Shown: piece by piece, positions 1 to 12,030 of the stretch
Numbering within the stretch: position 1 is the first letter of the stretch
Layout: each line of letters opens with the position of its first letter
Notes under the pieces: generated by a model
The model's input: the letters and a program-made list of their open reading frames with translations, nothing else
Database searches by the model: none
What the model was told of the DNA's origin: nothing
Source: Haematobia irritans
Taxonomy: Eukaryota; Arthropoda; Insecta; Diptera; Muscidae
Reading direction: 5' to 3'
DNA length: 64,000 bases
Assembly (NCBI RefSeq): GCF_050003625.1
Contig: NC_134399.1
Coordinates: 220,900,975 to 220,964,974, forward strand
Made by a program: the position numbers and the translations under genes

Positions 1-85
1 AAAAAAATATTCCAAAAAAATTTTATCAACGTGAAATTTGTGAAGATGACAAAAACAGATTCAGAACGCCCAGCATATAATATAA

Positions 86-810
86 GAAGTATATACAGCA
101 GTAAGTTCGGCCGGGCCGAATCTTAAATACCCACCACCATGAACCAGATATTAGGGTTTCCTTTGAAATTTCAGGAGGGCTAGAGGACTTGAGGACACTT
201 CCCGAAGATAAATTTAAAGATTTCACCTATGAGGACTATATCAGATTCTGGATTTATAAGAACCATTTTTGCTTGAGTTTTAGAGGAATCATTAACATCT
301 CTTGTAAGTGTGCAAGAAAAATATAAAATAACGTCTTGATTTGAAATCTTAAATCTGTAGAAGTAAAATCTGGAAATTTTACATTGAGTTTCAAACAATT
401 TTCATGATCAGTATTTACAATTTCTGGCAAATCAGATAAAAACTACGGTTTCTAGAAACCCAAGGAGTTTAATCGGGAGATCGTTCTGATGGGGGCTATA
501 CTAAAATATGGACCGATACTCACCGCTTTCGGCACACCTCTTTATGACCCGAAAATACCTATAGATTTCCAATTTCAGGCAAATAGGATAAAAACTTCGG
601 ATTCTAGAAGCCCAAGAAGTAAAATCGGGAAATCGGTCTATATGGGGGCTATACAAAAATATGGACCGATACTCACCATTTTCGGCACACCTCTTTATGG
701 TCCTAAAATACCTCTAGATTTCCAATTTCAGACAAATTGGATAAAAACTACGGTTTCTATAAACCCAAGACCCCAAATCGGGAGGTCGTTTTATATGGGG
801 ACCATAAGCG
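86..810 (+). mobile_element. DINE-1-like element, family B, left part
   Basis: Starts with the left terminus AGTATATAC, then a hairpin (TTCGGCC-G-GGCCGAA) and the subterminal motif TACCCACCACCATG. About 300 bases of single-copy element sequence follow, then family-B 153-bp monomers from about 480 to 806. The right terminus is absent because the array is interrupted by a C/G-rich insert. The open frame running rightward from 489 only reflects the 51-codon monomer period and does not look like a gene. Non-autonomous; no transposase is visible. Confidence 0.6.
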
Positions 811-905
811 TAGGAAGGCCTCTGGGGAGGGGGCTTAGACCCCCCAGAAAAATTTTAGCCCCCCCCCAGAATTTGAAAACCTATTTACGATTTTACATTT
901 TTCTA
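807..905. repeat. C/G-tract insert interrupting DINE array
   Basis: GC-rich island in AT-rich surroundings: an imperfect palindrome (CTGGGGAGGGGG facing CCCCCCAG) followed by a run of 9 C. It could be one end of another DNA transposon, but I cannot assign a family. The C-run is 9 bases here and 10 in the second copy at 5837-5936. Confidence 0.5.
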
Positions 906-908
906 AAA

Positions 909-1020
909 ATTAAACAAGTATATACACAGCAGAAAGTTCCGCTAAAGATTTTCATGCACAATCGAATTACTTTGGTTGTGGTAGCAGTTGCCGATGGCAA
1001 TGTTTTTAATCTGGTATTTA
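909..1020 (+). mobile_element. DINE-1-like left-end fragment (family A type)
   Basis: AACAAGTATATAC is followed by a damaged hairpin and by a segment (cacaatcgaattac, then ttgccgatggcaa) that recurs behind the intact family-A left end at 60309. The hairpin sequence is lost, so this is a dead terminus. A second copy lies at 5940-6051. Confidence 0.5.
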
Positions 1021-1111
1021 TAAAATAAATCTGTGGTTGAACTTTTGATTTAGTTGAATAACTAAAGCTCCTTTATTATTTTGTTTAGTCTGGTTTAGTC
1101 AATTTAATTTA

Positions 1112-2511
1112 AACAAGTATATACGGCCGCAAGTTCGGCCAGGCCGAATCTTATGTACCCACCACCATGGATTGCGTAGAAACTTCTACGAAAGACTATC
1201 ATCCACAATCGAATTACTTGGGTTGTGGTATCTTAAAACTTCTTAACATCGTTTTCTAAATTGTGATTTAGTCCATACATGGTATATATTAGACAAAAAA
1301 GTTATGTATAGTTAAGTCTACAAATAATTACGAATCGATATGGACTTTTTGTACGTAGAGAGCCAGAATTGAAATATGGGGGTCGCTTATATGGGGGCTA
1401 TATACAATTATGAAATTGATATGGACCAATTTTTATGTGATTGGGGATCGATTTGTCTGAGGGCCATATATAACTATAGACCGATATGGACCTAGTTAGG
1501 CATGGTTGTTAACGACCATATATTAGCACAATGTACCAAATTTCAACTCACTCGGATGAAATTTGCTCCTCCAAGAGGTTCCAAAACCAAATCTCGGGAT
1601 CGGTTTATATGGGGCTATGTACGATTATGGACTGATATGGACCACTTTTGGCATGGTTGTTAAATATCATATACTACCACCACGTACCAAATTTCAAGCA
1701 GATCGGATGAATTTTGCTTCTCCAAAAGGCACCGGAGGTCAAATCTGGGGATCGGTTTATATGGGAGCTATATATAATTATGGACTGATAGGAACCAATT
1801 CCCGCATGGTTGGTGGATATCATATACTAACATCACGTACCAAATTCCAACCGAATGGGAAGAATTTTGCTCTTCCAAGGGGCTCTGGAGGTCAAATCTG
1901 GGGATCGGTTTATATGGGGCCTATATATAATTATGGACCGATATCGACCAATTTTTGCATGGGAGTTTGAGGCCATATATTAACACCACGTACCAAATTT
2001 CGACTGAATCAGATGAATTTTGGTCTTCCAAGAGGTTCCGGAGATCAAATCTGGTGATCGGTTTATATGGGGGCTATACCAAACCATGGACCGACACTCA
2101 CCATTTTTGGCACACCTCTTCAAGGTCCCAAAATACCTCTAGATTTTCAATTTCGCGCAAATCGGATGAAAACTACGGTTTCTATAAGCGAAAGACCCCA
2201 AATCGGGAGGTCGGTTTATATGGGGGCTATACCAAAACATGGACCGACACTCACCATTTTTGGCACACCTCTTCAAGGTCCCAAAATATCTCTAGATTTT
2301 CAATTTCGCGCAAATTGAATGAAAACTGCGGTTTCTATAAGCGAAAGACCCCAAATCGGGAGGTCGGTTTATATGGGGGCTATACCAAAACATGGCCCGA
2401 TATAGCCCATCTTCGAACTTGACCTGCGCGCAGACAAAAGACGATTCTGTGCCAAATTTCAGGACGATAGCTCCATTATTGAATGCTGTAGCGTGATTAC
2501 AACAGACAGCC

Positions 2512-2591
<80 letters not shown>

Positions 2592-2745
2592 GGACAGACG
2601 GACATGCTTATATCGTCTTAGAATTTCTCCATGATCAAGAATATATATACTTTATATAGTCGGAAATCGATATTTCGATGCGTTACAAACGGAATGACAA
2701 ACTTATTATACCCCGTCACCATTCTATGGTGGTGGGTATAAAAAA
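1112..2745 (+). mobile_element. Hybrid DINE-1-like element (A array, B right end)
   Basis: A complete element with a family-A left terminus (AACAAGTATATACGGCC, hairpin TTCGGCC-A-GGCCGAA, TACCCACCACCATGG). Family-A monomers run from about 1380 to 2055. They then switch to family-B monomers (CAAACCATGGACCGACACT type) from about 2060 to 2400. A long GACA microsatellite and a family-B right terminus follow, with the hairpin CACCATTCTATGGTGGTGGG and TATAAAAA at the end. The open frames here are monomer-phase artefacts of the 51-codon period. No protein of its own is visible. Confidence 0.65.
2511..2592. repeat. (GACA)n microsatellite in DINE-like element
   Basis: About 20 tandem GACA units (GTCT/GTCC on the other strand), next to the right terminus. 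Every DINE-like element here has a GACA or GACG run at this place. The position and motif fit the GTCY microsatellite of dipteran mini-me/DINE-1 elements. Confidence 0.9.
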
Positions 2746-3248
2746 GTAATATCTTGGAATTATATGACAATGTCCAAAAATATTAACCCCCACACATAAT
2801 TGTTATTGGGATTATATCCATTGGATTTATTGTCACTTTAACCCAATACAATCGCTATTGAATGACAGCCCACTACCATTTTTTATAGGATATACCACGT
2901 CTCATACATAAAACCCTTTCACAATATGACTTTACTTTGATATTGGAAAATTTATTTATGTAAACGTTTCGCAGAAAATGCCATGCCGATTAAATTTACT
3001 TCTCCATAGCGAAGAGTTTTTCCTGTTAGCAAAAATGTCAATTGGTCTACTGGTAGATGGTTTTCCGCCTTCTATTTTCTGAGAAAAAATTTTCATGTTG
3101 CATTATTTCAAAAGTGAATGGGAAAATATGTCCAGCATTCCATAGACCAACAGAAATCAGATTGAAGGGGCGTTCAAATGGAATGGAAATGACGCATTTA
3201 CCAATGAAAAATATTTTGCATACTTTCATGTATTCATATAGGCTTGAA
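2746..3248. other. Unassigned AT-rich stretch
   Basis: No recognisable gene. The 85- and 67-codon frames on opposite strands around 3047-3304 overlap each other and run into a DINE end and a SINE, so I read neither as a gene. Also present at 7789-8291. Confidence 0.5.
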
Positions 3249-3335
3249 AAAAGTATATAAGACCGTAAGTTTGGCCAGGACGAATCATAAGCACCCACCA
3301 CCATGCATCAAATGTAATATTTCCCTTAGAAAAAC
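3249..3335 (+). mobile_element. Degenerate DINE-1-like left end
   Basis: GTATATAAGACCGTAAGTTTGGCC followed by CACCCACCACCATGCATC is a decayed version of the left terminus; the hairpin arms no longer match. A second copy lies at 8292-8378. Confidence 0.5.
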
Positions 3336-3341
3336 TTTCGT

Positions 3342-3460
3342 CGTAGGTTAGCTTAGGTTAAGTATAGTGATAGCATTCGTTCGAAATTGGGGTTGAACCC
3401 ACGACTACTATGTATGCTAGGCGGGCATGCTAACCATTGCACCACGGTGGCTCCTAAGAA
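3342..3460 (-). mobile_element. tRNA-derived SINE, short form
   Basis: On the minus strand it starts GGAGCCACCGTGGTGCAATGG (A box) and carries GTGGGTTCAACCCC (B box), so it has a tRNA-like pol III promoter. It then runs through about 40 bases into an AACCTAAGCTAACCT tail. It lacks most of the SINE body seen at 20360, so it is internally deleted or a distinct subfamily. A second copy lies at 8385-8503. Confidence 0.6.
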
Positions 3461-3544
3461 AAACTCAAGAATTTAATTGGGAGACCGGTGAATATGGGGC
3501 CAAGGCTAGGTTGGCAACAGTGGCAGACTCTTATTTTAGAGTAA

Positions 3545-3668
3545 TTTTAGGCTATTCAGTCCATTTTGATACCATATCGTGAACTTCATGATCAAGGGAT
3601 TTCTGAGGCCGAATTGCGTTCCACGTTACGGCGAAACCACTTAGTGAAGCTTTTATACCTTCAAATAA
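3545..3668 (-). mobile_element. SINE body fragment
   Basis: Matches the 3' body of the full SINE on the minus strand (ctattcagtccattttgat; then gcgttccac; aaccacttagtgaagctt) with many substitutions and a gap. Old and headless. A second copy lies at 8588-8711. Confidence 0.55.
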
Positions 3669-3717
3669 TCCGTAATATACGTCTGATTTGCCTAGAATTG
3701 GAAATCTAAATTTTAGG

Positions 3718-5040
3718 CACGGTTACTACTCGAGCCAAAAATAATCTACCAAAATTTGGAGAAAAACGATTAAACACAAAATTTCGTCAACATTTTATTT
3801 TTAAAATTTTGTCAACATTTTATTTCTATAGAAAATGTTGTTCAAATTTTATTTCTATAGAAAATTTTGTAAAAATTTTACTTCTATAGAAAATTTTGTC
3901 AAAATTTTATTTCTATAGAGAATTTTGTCAAAATTTTATTTCTCTAGAAAATTTTGTCAAAATTTAATTTATTTAGAAAATTATGTCAAAGTTTTATTTT
4001 TCTAGAAAATTTTGCCAAAATTTTATTTTTCTCGAAAATTTTGTCACAATTTTATTCCTATAGAAAATTTTGTCAAAATTTTATTTCTATAGAAAATTTT
4101 GTCAAAATTTTATTTCTATAGATTTTTTTTTAAATTTTATTTCTATAGAAAATTTTGTCAAAATTTTATTTCTATAGAAAATTTTGTCAAAATTTTATTT
4201 CTATAGAAAATTTTGTCACAATTTTATTTCCATAGAAAATTTTGTCACAATTTTATTTCCATAGAAAATTTTGTCAAAATTTTATTTCTATAGAAAATTT
4301 TGTCAAAATCGTATTTCTATAGAAAATTTTGTCAAAATCGCATTTCTATAGAAAATTTTGTCAAAATTTTATTTATTTAGAAAATTATGTCAAAATTTTA
4401 TTTCTCTAGAAAATTTTGTCAAAATTTTATTTCTATAGAAAATTTTGTTAAAATTTTATTTCTATAGAAAATTTTGTCAACATTTTATTTCTATAGAAAA
4501 TATTGTCTAAATCTTATTTCTATAAAAAAATTTGTCAAAATTGTATTTCTATAGAAAATTTTGTCAAAATTTTATTTCTATAGAAAATTTTGTCAAAATT
4601 TTATTTCTATAGATTTTTTTTTTTAAATTTTATTTCTATAGAAAATTTTGTCAAAATTTTATTTGTATAGAAAATTTTGTCAAAATTTTATTTCTATAGA
4701 AAATTTTGTCACAATTTTATTTCCATAGAAAATTTTGTCACAATTTTATTTCCATAGAAATTTTTCTCGAACATATTATTTCTATAGAAAATTTTCTCGA
4801 AAATTTTATTTCTATAGAAAATTTTCTCGAAAATTTTATTTCTATAGAATATTTTGTCAAAATTTTATTTCTATAGAAAATTTTCTCGAAAATTTTATTT
4901 CTATAGAAAATTTTCTATTTTATTTCTATAGAAAATTTTGTCAAAATTTTATTTCTATAGAAAATTTTGTCAAAATTTTATTTCTATAGAATATTTTGTC
5001 AAAATTTTATTTCCATAGAAAATTTTGTCACAATTTTATT
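3718..5040 (+). mobile_element. hAT-type MITE end plus 29-bp satellite array
   Basis: Begins CACGGTTACTACTCGAGCC, the terminal inverted repeat of the hAT-like MITE seen complete at 32491-32779. From about 3800 it becomes a 29-bp tandem array. The monomer is AAAATTTTGTC followed by AAAATTTTATTTCTATAG. Frames in the array encode a 29-residue low-complexity cycle (FYFYRKF / NFISIENF) because 29 is not a multiple of 3; they are not genes. The copy is cut at 5040 by the tandem-duplication junction. Confidence 0.8.
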
Positions 5041-5115
5041 TCCAAAAAAATTTTATCAACGTGAAATTTGTGAAGATGACAAAAACAGATTCAGAACGCC
5101 CAGCATATAATATAA

Positions 5116-5840
5116 GAAGTATATACAGCAGTAAGTTCGGCCGGGCCGAATCTTAAATACCCACCACCATGAACCAGATATTAGGGTTTCCTTTGAAATT
5201 TCAGGAGGGCTAGAGGACTTGAGGACACTTCCCGAAGATAAATTTAAAGATTTCACCTATGAGGACTATATCAGATTCTGGATTTATAAGAACCATTTTT
5301 GCTTGAGTTTTAGAGGAATCATTAACATCTCTTGTAAGTGTGCAAGAAAAATATAAAATAACGTCTTGATTTGAAATCTTAAATCTGTAGAAGTAAAATC
5401 TGGAAATTTTACATTGAGTTTCAAACAATTTTCATGATCAGTATTTACAATTTCTGGCAAATCAGATAAAAACTACGGTTTCTAGAAACCCAAGGAGTTT
5501 AATCGGGAGATCGTTCTGATGGGGGCTATACTAAAATATGGACCGATACTCACCGCTTTCGGCACACCTCTTTATGACCCGAAAATACCTATAGATTTCC
5601 AATTTCAGGCAAATAGGATAAAAACTTCGGATTCTAGAAGCCCAAGAAGTAAAATCGGGAAATCGGTCTATATGGGGGCTATACAAAAATATGGACCGAT
5701 ACTCACCATTTTCGGCACACCTCTTTATGGTCCTAAAATACCTCTAGATTTCCAATTTCAGACAAATTGGATAAAAACTACGGTTTCTATAAACCCAAGA
5801 CCCCAAATCGGGAGGTCGTTTTATATGGGGACCATAAGCG
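5116..5840 (+). mobile_element. DINE-1-like element, family B, left part (copy 2)
   Basis: Second tandem copy of the element at 86-810, identical by eye. Confidence 0.6.
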
Positions 5841-6142
5841 TAGGAAGGCCTCTGGGGAGGGGGCTTAGACCCCCCAGAAAAATTTTAGCCCCCCCCCCAG
5901 AATTTGAAAACCTATTTACGATTTTACATTTTTCTAAAAATTAAACAAGTATATACACAGCAGAAAGTTCCGCTAAAGATTTTCATGCACAATCGAATTA
6001 CTTTGGTTGTGGTAGCAGTTGCCGATGGCAATGTTTTTAATCTGGTATTTATAAAATAAATCTGTGGTTGAACTTTTGATTTAGTTGAATAACTAAAGCT
6101 CCTTTATTATTTTGTTTAGTCTGGTTTAGTCAATTTAATTTA

Positions 6143-7542
6143 AACAAGTATATACGGCCGCAAGTTCGGCCAGGCCGAATCTTATGTACCCACCACCATG
6201 GATTGCGTAGAAACTTCTACGAAAGACTATCATCCACAATCGAATTACTTGGGTTGTGGTATCTTAAAACTTCTTAACATCGTTTTCTAAATTGTGATTT
6301 AGTCCATACATGGTATATATTAGACAAAAAAGTTATGTATAGTTAAGTCTACAAATAATTACGAATCGATATGGACTTTTTGTACGTAGAGAGCCAGAAT
6401 TGAAATATGGGGGTCGCTTATATGGGGGCTATATACAATTATGAAATTGATATGGACCAATTTTTATGTGATTGGGGATCGATTTGTCTGAGGGCCATAT
6501 ATAACTATAGACCGATATGGACCTAGTTAGGCATGGTTGTTAACGACCATATATTAGCACAATGTACCAAATTTCAACTCACTCGGATGAAATTTGCTCC
6601 TCCAAGAGGTTCCAAAACCAAATCTCGGGATCGGTTTATATGGGGCTATGTACGATTATGGACTGATATGGACCACTTTTGGCATGGTTGTTAAATATCA
6701 TATACTACCACCACGTACCAAATTTCAAGCAGATCGGATGAATTTTGCTTCTCCAAAAGGCACCGGAGGTCAAATCTGGGGATCGGTTTATATGGGAGCT
6801 ATATATAATTATGGACTGATAGGAACCAATTCCCGCATGGTTGGTGGATATCATATACTAACATCACGTACCAAATTCCAACCGAATGGGAAGAATTTTG
6901 CTCTTCCAAGGGGCTCTGGAGGTCAAATCTGGGGATCGGTTTATATGGGGCCTATATATAATTATGGACCGATATCGACCAATTTTTGCATGGGAGTTTG
7001 AGGCCATATATTAACACCACGTACCAAATTTCGACTGAATCAGATGAATTTTGGTCTTCCAAGAGGTTCCGGAGATCAAATCTGGTGATCGGTTTATATG
7101 GGGGCTATACCAAACCATGGACCGACACTCACCATTTTTGGCACACCTCTTCAAGGTCCCAAAATACCTCTAGATTTTCAATTTCGCGCAAATCGGATGA
7201 AAACTACGGTTTCTATAAGCGAAAGACCCCAAATCGGGAGGTCGGTTTATATGGGGGCTATACCAAAACATGGACCGACACTCACCATTTTTGGCACACC
7301 TCTTCAAGGTCCCAAAATATCTCTAGATTTTCAATTTCGCGCAAATTGAATGAAAACTGCGGTTTCTATAAGCGAAAGACCCCAAATCGGGAGGTCGGTT
7401 TATATGGGGGCTATACCAAAACATGGCCCGATATAGCCCATCTTCGAACTTGACCTGCGCGCAGACAAAAGACGATTCTGTGCCAAATTTCAGGACGATA
7501 GCTCCATTATTGAATGCTGTAGCGTGATTACAACAGACAGCC

Positions 7543-7634
<92 letters not shown>

Positions 7635-7788
7635 GGACAGACGGACATGCTTATATCGTCTTAGAATTTCTCCATGATCAAGAATATATATACTTTATAT
7701 AGTCGGAAATCGATATTTCGATGCGTTACAAACGGAATGACAAACTTATTATACCCCGTCACCATTCTATGGTGGTGGGTATAAAAAA
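6143..7788 (+). mobile_element. Hybrid DINE-1-like element (copy 2)
   Basis: Second tandem copy of the element at 1112-2745. It is 12 bases longer because the GACA microsatellite has three more units. Confidence 0.65.
7542..7634. repeat. (GACA)n microsatellite (copy 2)
   Basis: Same microsatellite as at 2511-2592, with three additional GACA units. This is one of only three differences seen between the tandem copies. Confidence 0.9.
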
Positions 7789-8760
7789 GTAATATCTTGG
7801 AATTATATGACAATGTCCAAAAATATTAACCCCCACACATAATTGTTATTGGGATTATATCCATTGGATTTATTGTCACTTTAACCCAATACAATCGCTA
7901 TTGAATGACAGCCCACTACCATTTTTTATAGGATATACCACGTCTCATACATAAAACCCTTTCACAATATGACTTTACTTTGATATTGGAAAATTTATTT
8001 ATGTAAACGTTTCGCAGAAAATGCCATGCCGATTAAATTTACTTCTCCATAGCGAAGAGTTTTTCCTGTTAGCAAAAATGTCAATTGGTCTACTGGTAGA
8101 TGGTTTTCCGCCTTCTATTTTCTGAGAAAAAATTTTCATGTTGCATTATTTCAAAAGTGAATGGGAAAATATGTCCAGCATTCCATAGACCAACAGAAAT
8201 CAGATTGAAGGGGCGTTCAAATGGAATGGAAATGACGCATTTACCAATGAAAAATATTTTGCATACTTTCATGTATTCATATAGGCTTGAAAAAAGTATA
8301 TAAGACCGTAAGTTTGGCCAGGACGAATCATAAGCACCCACCACCATGCATCAAATGTAATATTTCCCTTAGAAAAACTTTCGTCGTAGGTTAGCTTAGG
8401 TTAAGTATAGTGATAGCATTCGTTCGAAATTGGGGTTGAACCCACGACTACTATGTATGCTAGGCGGGCATGCTAACCATTGCACCACGGTGGCTCCTAA
8501 GAAAAACTCAAGAATTTAATTGGGAGACCGGTGAATATGGGGCCAAGGCTAGGTTGGCAACAGTGGCAGACTCTTATTTTAGAGTAATTTTAGGCTATTC
8601 AGTCCATTTTGATACCATATCGTGAACTTCATGATCAAGGGATTTCTGAGGCCGAATTGCGTTCCACGTTACGGCGAAACCACTTAGTGAAGCTTTTATA
8701 CCTTCAAATAATCCGTAATATACGTCTGATTTGCCTAGAATTGGAAATCTAAATTTTAGG

Positions 8761-11541
8761 CACGGTTACTACTCGAGCCAAAAATAATCTACCAAAATTT
8801 GGAGAAAAACGATTAAACACAAAATTTCGTCAACATTTTATTTTTAAAATTTTGTCAACATTTTATTTCTATAGAAAATGTTGTTCAAATTTTATTTCTA
8901 TAGAAAATTTTGTAAAAATTTTACTTCTATAGAAAATTTTGTCAAAATTTTATTTCTATAGAGAATTTTGTCAAAATTTTATTTCTCTAGAAAATTTTGT
9001 CAAAATTTAATTTATTTAGAAAATTATGTCAAAGTTTTATTTTTCTAGAAAATTTTGCCAAAATTTTATTTTTCTCGAAAATTTTGTCACAATTTTATTC
9101 CTATAGAAAATTTTGTCAAAATTTTATTTCTATAGAAAATTTTGTCAAAATTTTATTTCTATAGATTTTTTTTTAAATTTTATTTCTATAGAAAATTTTG
9201 TCAAAATTTTATTTCTATAGAAAATTTTGTCAAAATTTTATTTCTATAGAAAATTTTGTCACAATTTTATTTCCATAGAAAATTTTGTCACAATTTTATT
9301 TCCATAGAAAATTTTGTCAAAATTTTATTTCTATAGAAAATTTTGTCAAAATCGTATTTCTATAGAAAATTTTGTCAAAATCGCATTTCTATAGAAAATT
9401 TTGTCAAAATTTTATTTATTTAGAAAATTATGTCAAAATTTTATTTCTTTAGAAAATTTTGTCAAAATTTTATTTCTCTAGAAAATTTTGTCAAAATTTT
9501 ATTTCTATAGAAAATTTTGTTAAAATTTTATTTCTATAGAAAATTTTGTCAACATTTTATTTCTATAGAAAATATTGTCTAAATCTTATTTCTATAAAAA
9601 AATTTGTCAAAATTGTATTTCTATAGAAAATTTTGTCAAAATTTTATTTCTATAGAAAATTTTGTCAAAATTTTATTTCTATAGATTTTTTTTTTTAAAT
9701 TTTATTTCTATAGAAAATTTTGTCAAAATTTTATTTGTATAGAAAATTTTGTCAAAATTTTATTTCTATAGAAAATTTTGTCACAATTTTATTTCCATAG
9801 AAAATTTTGTCACAATTTTATTTCCATAGAAATTTTTCTCGAACATATTATTTCTATAGAAAATTTTCTCGAAAATTTTATTTCTATAGAAAATTTTCTC
9901 GAAAATTTTATTTCTATAGAATATTTTGTCAAAATTTTATTTCTATAGAAAATTTTCTCGAAAATTTTATTTCTATAGAAAATTTTCTATTTTATTTCTA
10001 TAGAAAATTTTGTCAAAATTTTATTTCTATAGAAAATTTTGTCAAAATTTTATTTCTATAGAATATTTTGTCAAAATTTTATTTCCATAGAAAATTTTGT
10101 CACAATTTTATTTCTATTGAAAATTTTATTTCTATAGACAATTTTGTCAAAATTTTATTTCTATAGAAAATTTTGTCAAAATTTTATTTCTATAGAAAAT
10201 TTTGTCAAAATTTTATTTCTATAGAAAATTTTCTCGAAAATTTTATTTCTATAGAATATTTTGTCAAAATTTTATTCCTATAGAAAATTTGCTCGAAAAT
10301 TGTATTTCTATAGAAAATGTTGTCACAATTTTATTTCCATAGAAAATTTTGTCACAATTTTATTTCCATAGAAAATTTTGTCAAAATTTTATTTCTATAG
10401 AAAATTTTATAAAAATCGTATTTCTATAGAACATTTTGGCAAAATCGTATTTCTATAGAAAATTTTGTCAAAATTTTATTTATTTAGAAAATTATGTCAA
10501 AATTTTATTTATTTAGAAAATTATGTCAAAATTTTATTTCTTTAGAAAATTTTGTCAAAATTTTATTTCTCTAGAAAATTTTGTCAAAATTTTATTTCTC
10601 TAGAAAATTTTGTCAAAATTTTATTTCTATAGAAAATTTTGTTAAAATTTTATTTCTATAGAAAATATTGTCCAAATCTTATTTCTATAGAAAAATTTGT
10701 CAAAATTGTATTTCTATAGAAAATTTTGTCAAAATTTTATTTCTATAGAAAATTTTGTCAAAATCGTATTTCTATAGAAAATGTTGCCAAAATATTATTT
10801 CTATAGAAAAATTTGTAAACATTTTATTTTTATGGTAAATTTTTTAAATTTTGTTTTTGTAGTAAATTTTGTCAACATTTTTATTCTATAGAAAATTTTG
10901 TCCAAATTTTATTGTGCCACAAGTTTTTGCCAAAATTTTATTTCTATAGAAAATTTTGTTAAAATTTCATTTCTATAGAAAATGTTGTCCAATATTTATT
11001 TCTATAGAAAATTTTGTCAAAATTAAATTTCTATAGGATATTTTGTCAAAATTTTATTTCTATAGAAAATTTTGTCAAAATTTAATTTCTATAGAAATTT
11101 TTGTCAAAATTTTTTTTTCTATAAAAAATTTTGTAAAAATTTTACTTCCTTAAAAAATTTTGTCAACATTTTATTTCTATAGAGAATTTTGTCAAAATTT
11201 TATTTCTCTAGAAATTTTTGTTTAAATTTTATTTCTCTAAAAAATTTTGTCAACATTTTATTTTTCTTAAAAATTTTTGTCAATTTTTTTTCCATAGAAA
11301 ATTTTGTAAAAAATTTATTTCTATGGAAAAATTTGTCAAAATTTTATTTCTAAAGAAAATTTTGTCAAACTTTTATTTCTAAAGAAATTTTGTCAAAATT
11401 GTATTCCTATAGAAAATTGTATCTCTTAGTTGTAGAGGAACATTTAGCAAAATCTACCCAAACATTAAGAATTCTCCCAATCTACCAAACAGTGAAAAAT
11501 CTACCATGTTTTGTAGAATTCTACCAACTATGCCAACCGTG
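8761..11541 (+). mobile_element. hAT-type MITE with 29-bp satellite (both ends)
   Basis: Left end CACGGTTACTACTCGAGCC at 8761 and right end CTATGCCAACCGTG at 11541 enclose about 2.6 kb of 29-bp satellite. The tail has the family's characteristic CTACCAAA-rich sequence after cttagttgtagaggaa. No matching 8-bp target duplication is obvious at the two ends, perhaps because the tandem duplication or decay disturbed them. Monomers degenerate toward the right end. Confidence 0.75.
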
Positions 11542-11909
11542 ATAGGTAACCACTATTCACAAATGTAAGGGTTGATATTCACCTTCTAAAGCTCGAGATC
11601 TGGTATTAAAAAAGAAGGCGATTATACCAGGTAGCATACAGGACAGATCTGAATAGGATTCATGAGGATACTGTAGCTGGAACGGTGAGAATATATAAGT
11701 TTAATTCATGGATGAAATCACAAAAAAATCTTACAACAACGACACCAAAAATTTGTACATTTATTAGACAAATTATTTTTTTTTAATTGTGAAACAAAAT
11801 TTCAAACTACCAAGTGAAGGTTAGGTTAAGATAGGTTAACATATTCTGAATTATTTTGTGGGGAATAAGAATTTATTCTTTGGACCCTTTGGACCCTCTT
11901 TTTTAAGTG
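11542..11909. other. Unassigned intergenic stretch
   Basis: No gene or element recognised. A short GGTTAGGTTA-like patch near 11818 may be the remnant of a SINE tail. Confidence 0.4.
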
Positions 11910-12030
11910 TAGAATTTCTCCCTGATCACGACTATATCAACTTCATATAGTCAGAATTCGATATTTCGATGTGTTACAAATGGAATGAAAAATTTATTAT
12001 ACCAATCCTATGGTGTTGGGTATGAAACAT
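11910..12030 (+). mobile_element. DINE-1-like right-end fragment
   Basis: Carries the conserved right-end core (gaatttctccctgatcacga, tcatatagtcag, cgatatttcgatgtgttac) and a decayed terminal hairpin (CCTATGGTGTTGGGTATG). The rest of the element is missing. Confidence 0.7.

Larger units (their letters stand above)
10..5040. repeat. Tandem segmental duplication, copy 1
   Basis: First copy of a 5.03-kb unit that is immediately repeated at 5041-10113. Similarity begins at about position 10, just inside the window. I saw no base substitution between the copies in non-repetitive stretches. The differences are one C in a C-run (9 versus 10), three extra GACA units in copy 2, and one extra 29-bp satellite monomer in copy 2. 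The unit holds a DINE-like element, a hybrid DINE-like element, SINE pieces and 29-bp satellite. The breakpoints lie in satellite. It is either a very recent duplication or an assembly duplication. Confidence 0.93.
5041..10113. repeat. Tandem segmental duplication, copy 2
   Basis: Second copy of the unit at 10-5040. The offset is 5030 bases at the start, 5031 after the C-run, 5043 after the GACA microsatellite and 5072 near the end of the satellite. Similarity stops at about 10113, where the satellite continues with different monomers. Annotations given for copy 1 apply here at those offsets. Confidence 0.93.

Noticed and set aside
2511..2592. CRISPR-like or regulatory tandem array
   Set aside because: Simple GACA microsatellite belonging to the DINE-like element; no spacers.
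4735..4989. F/Y/K-rich open frames in the 29-bp satellite
   Set aside because: A 29-bp monomer yields a 29-residue cycle in every frame; many such frames occur in every array in both orientations.
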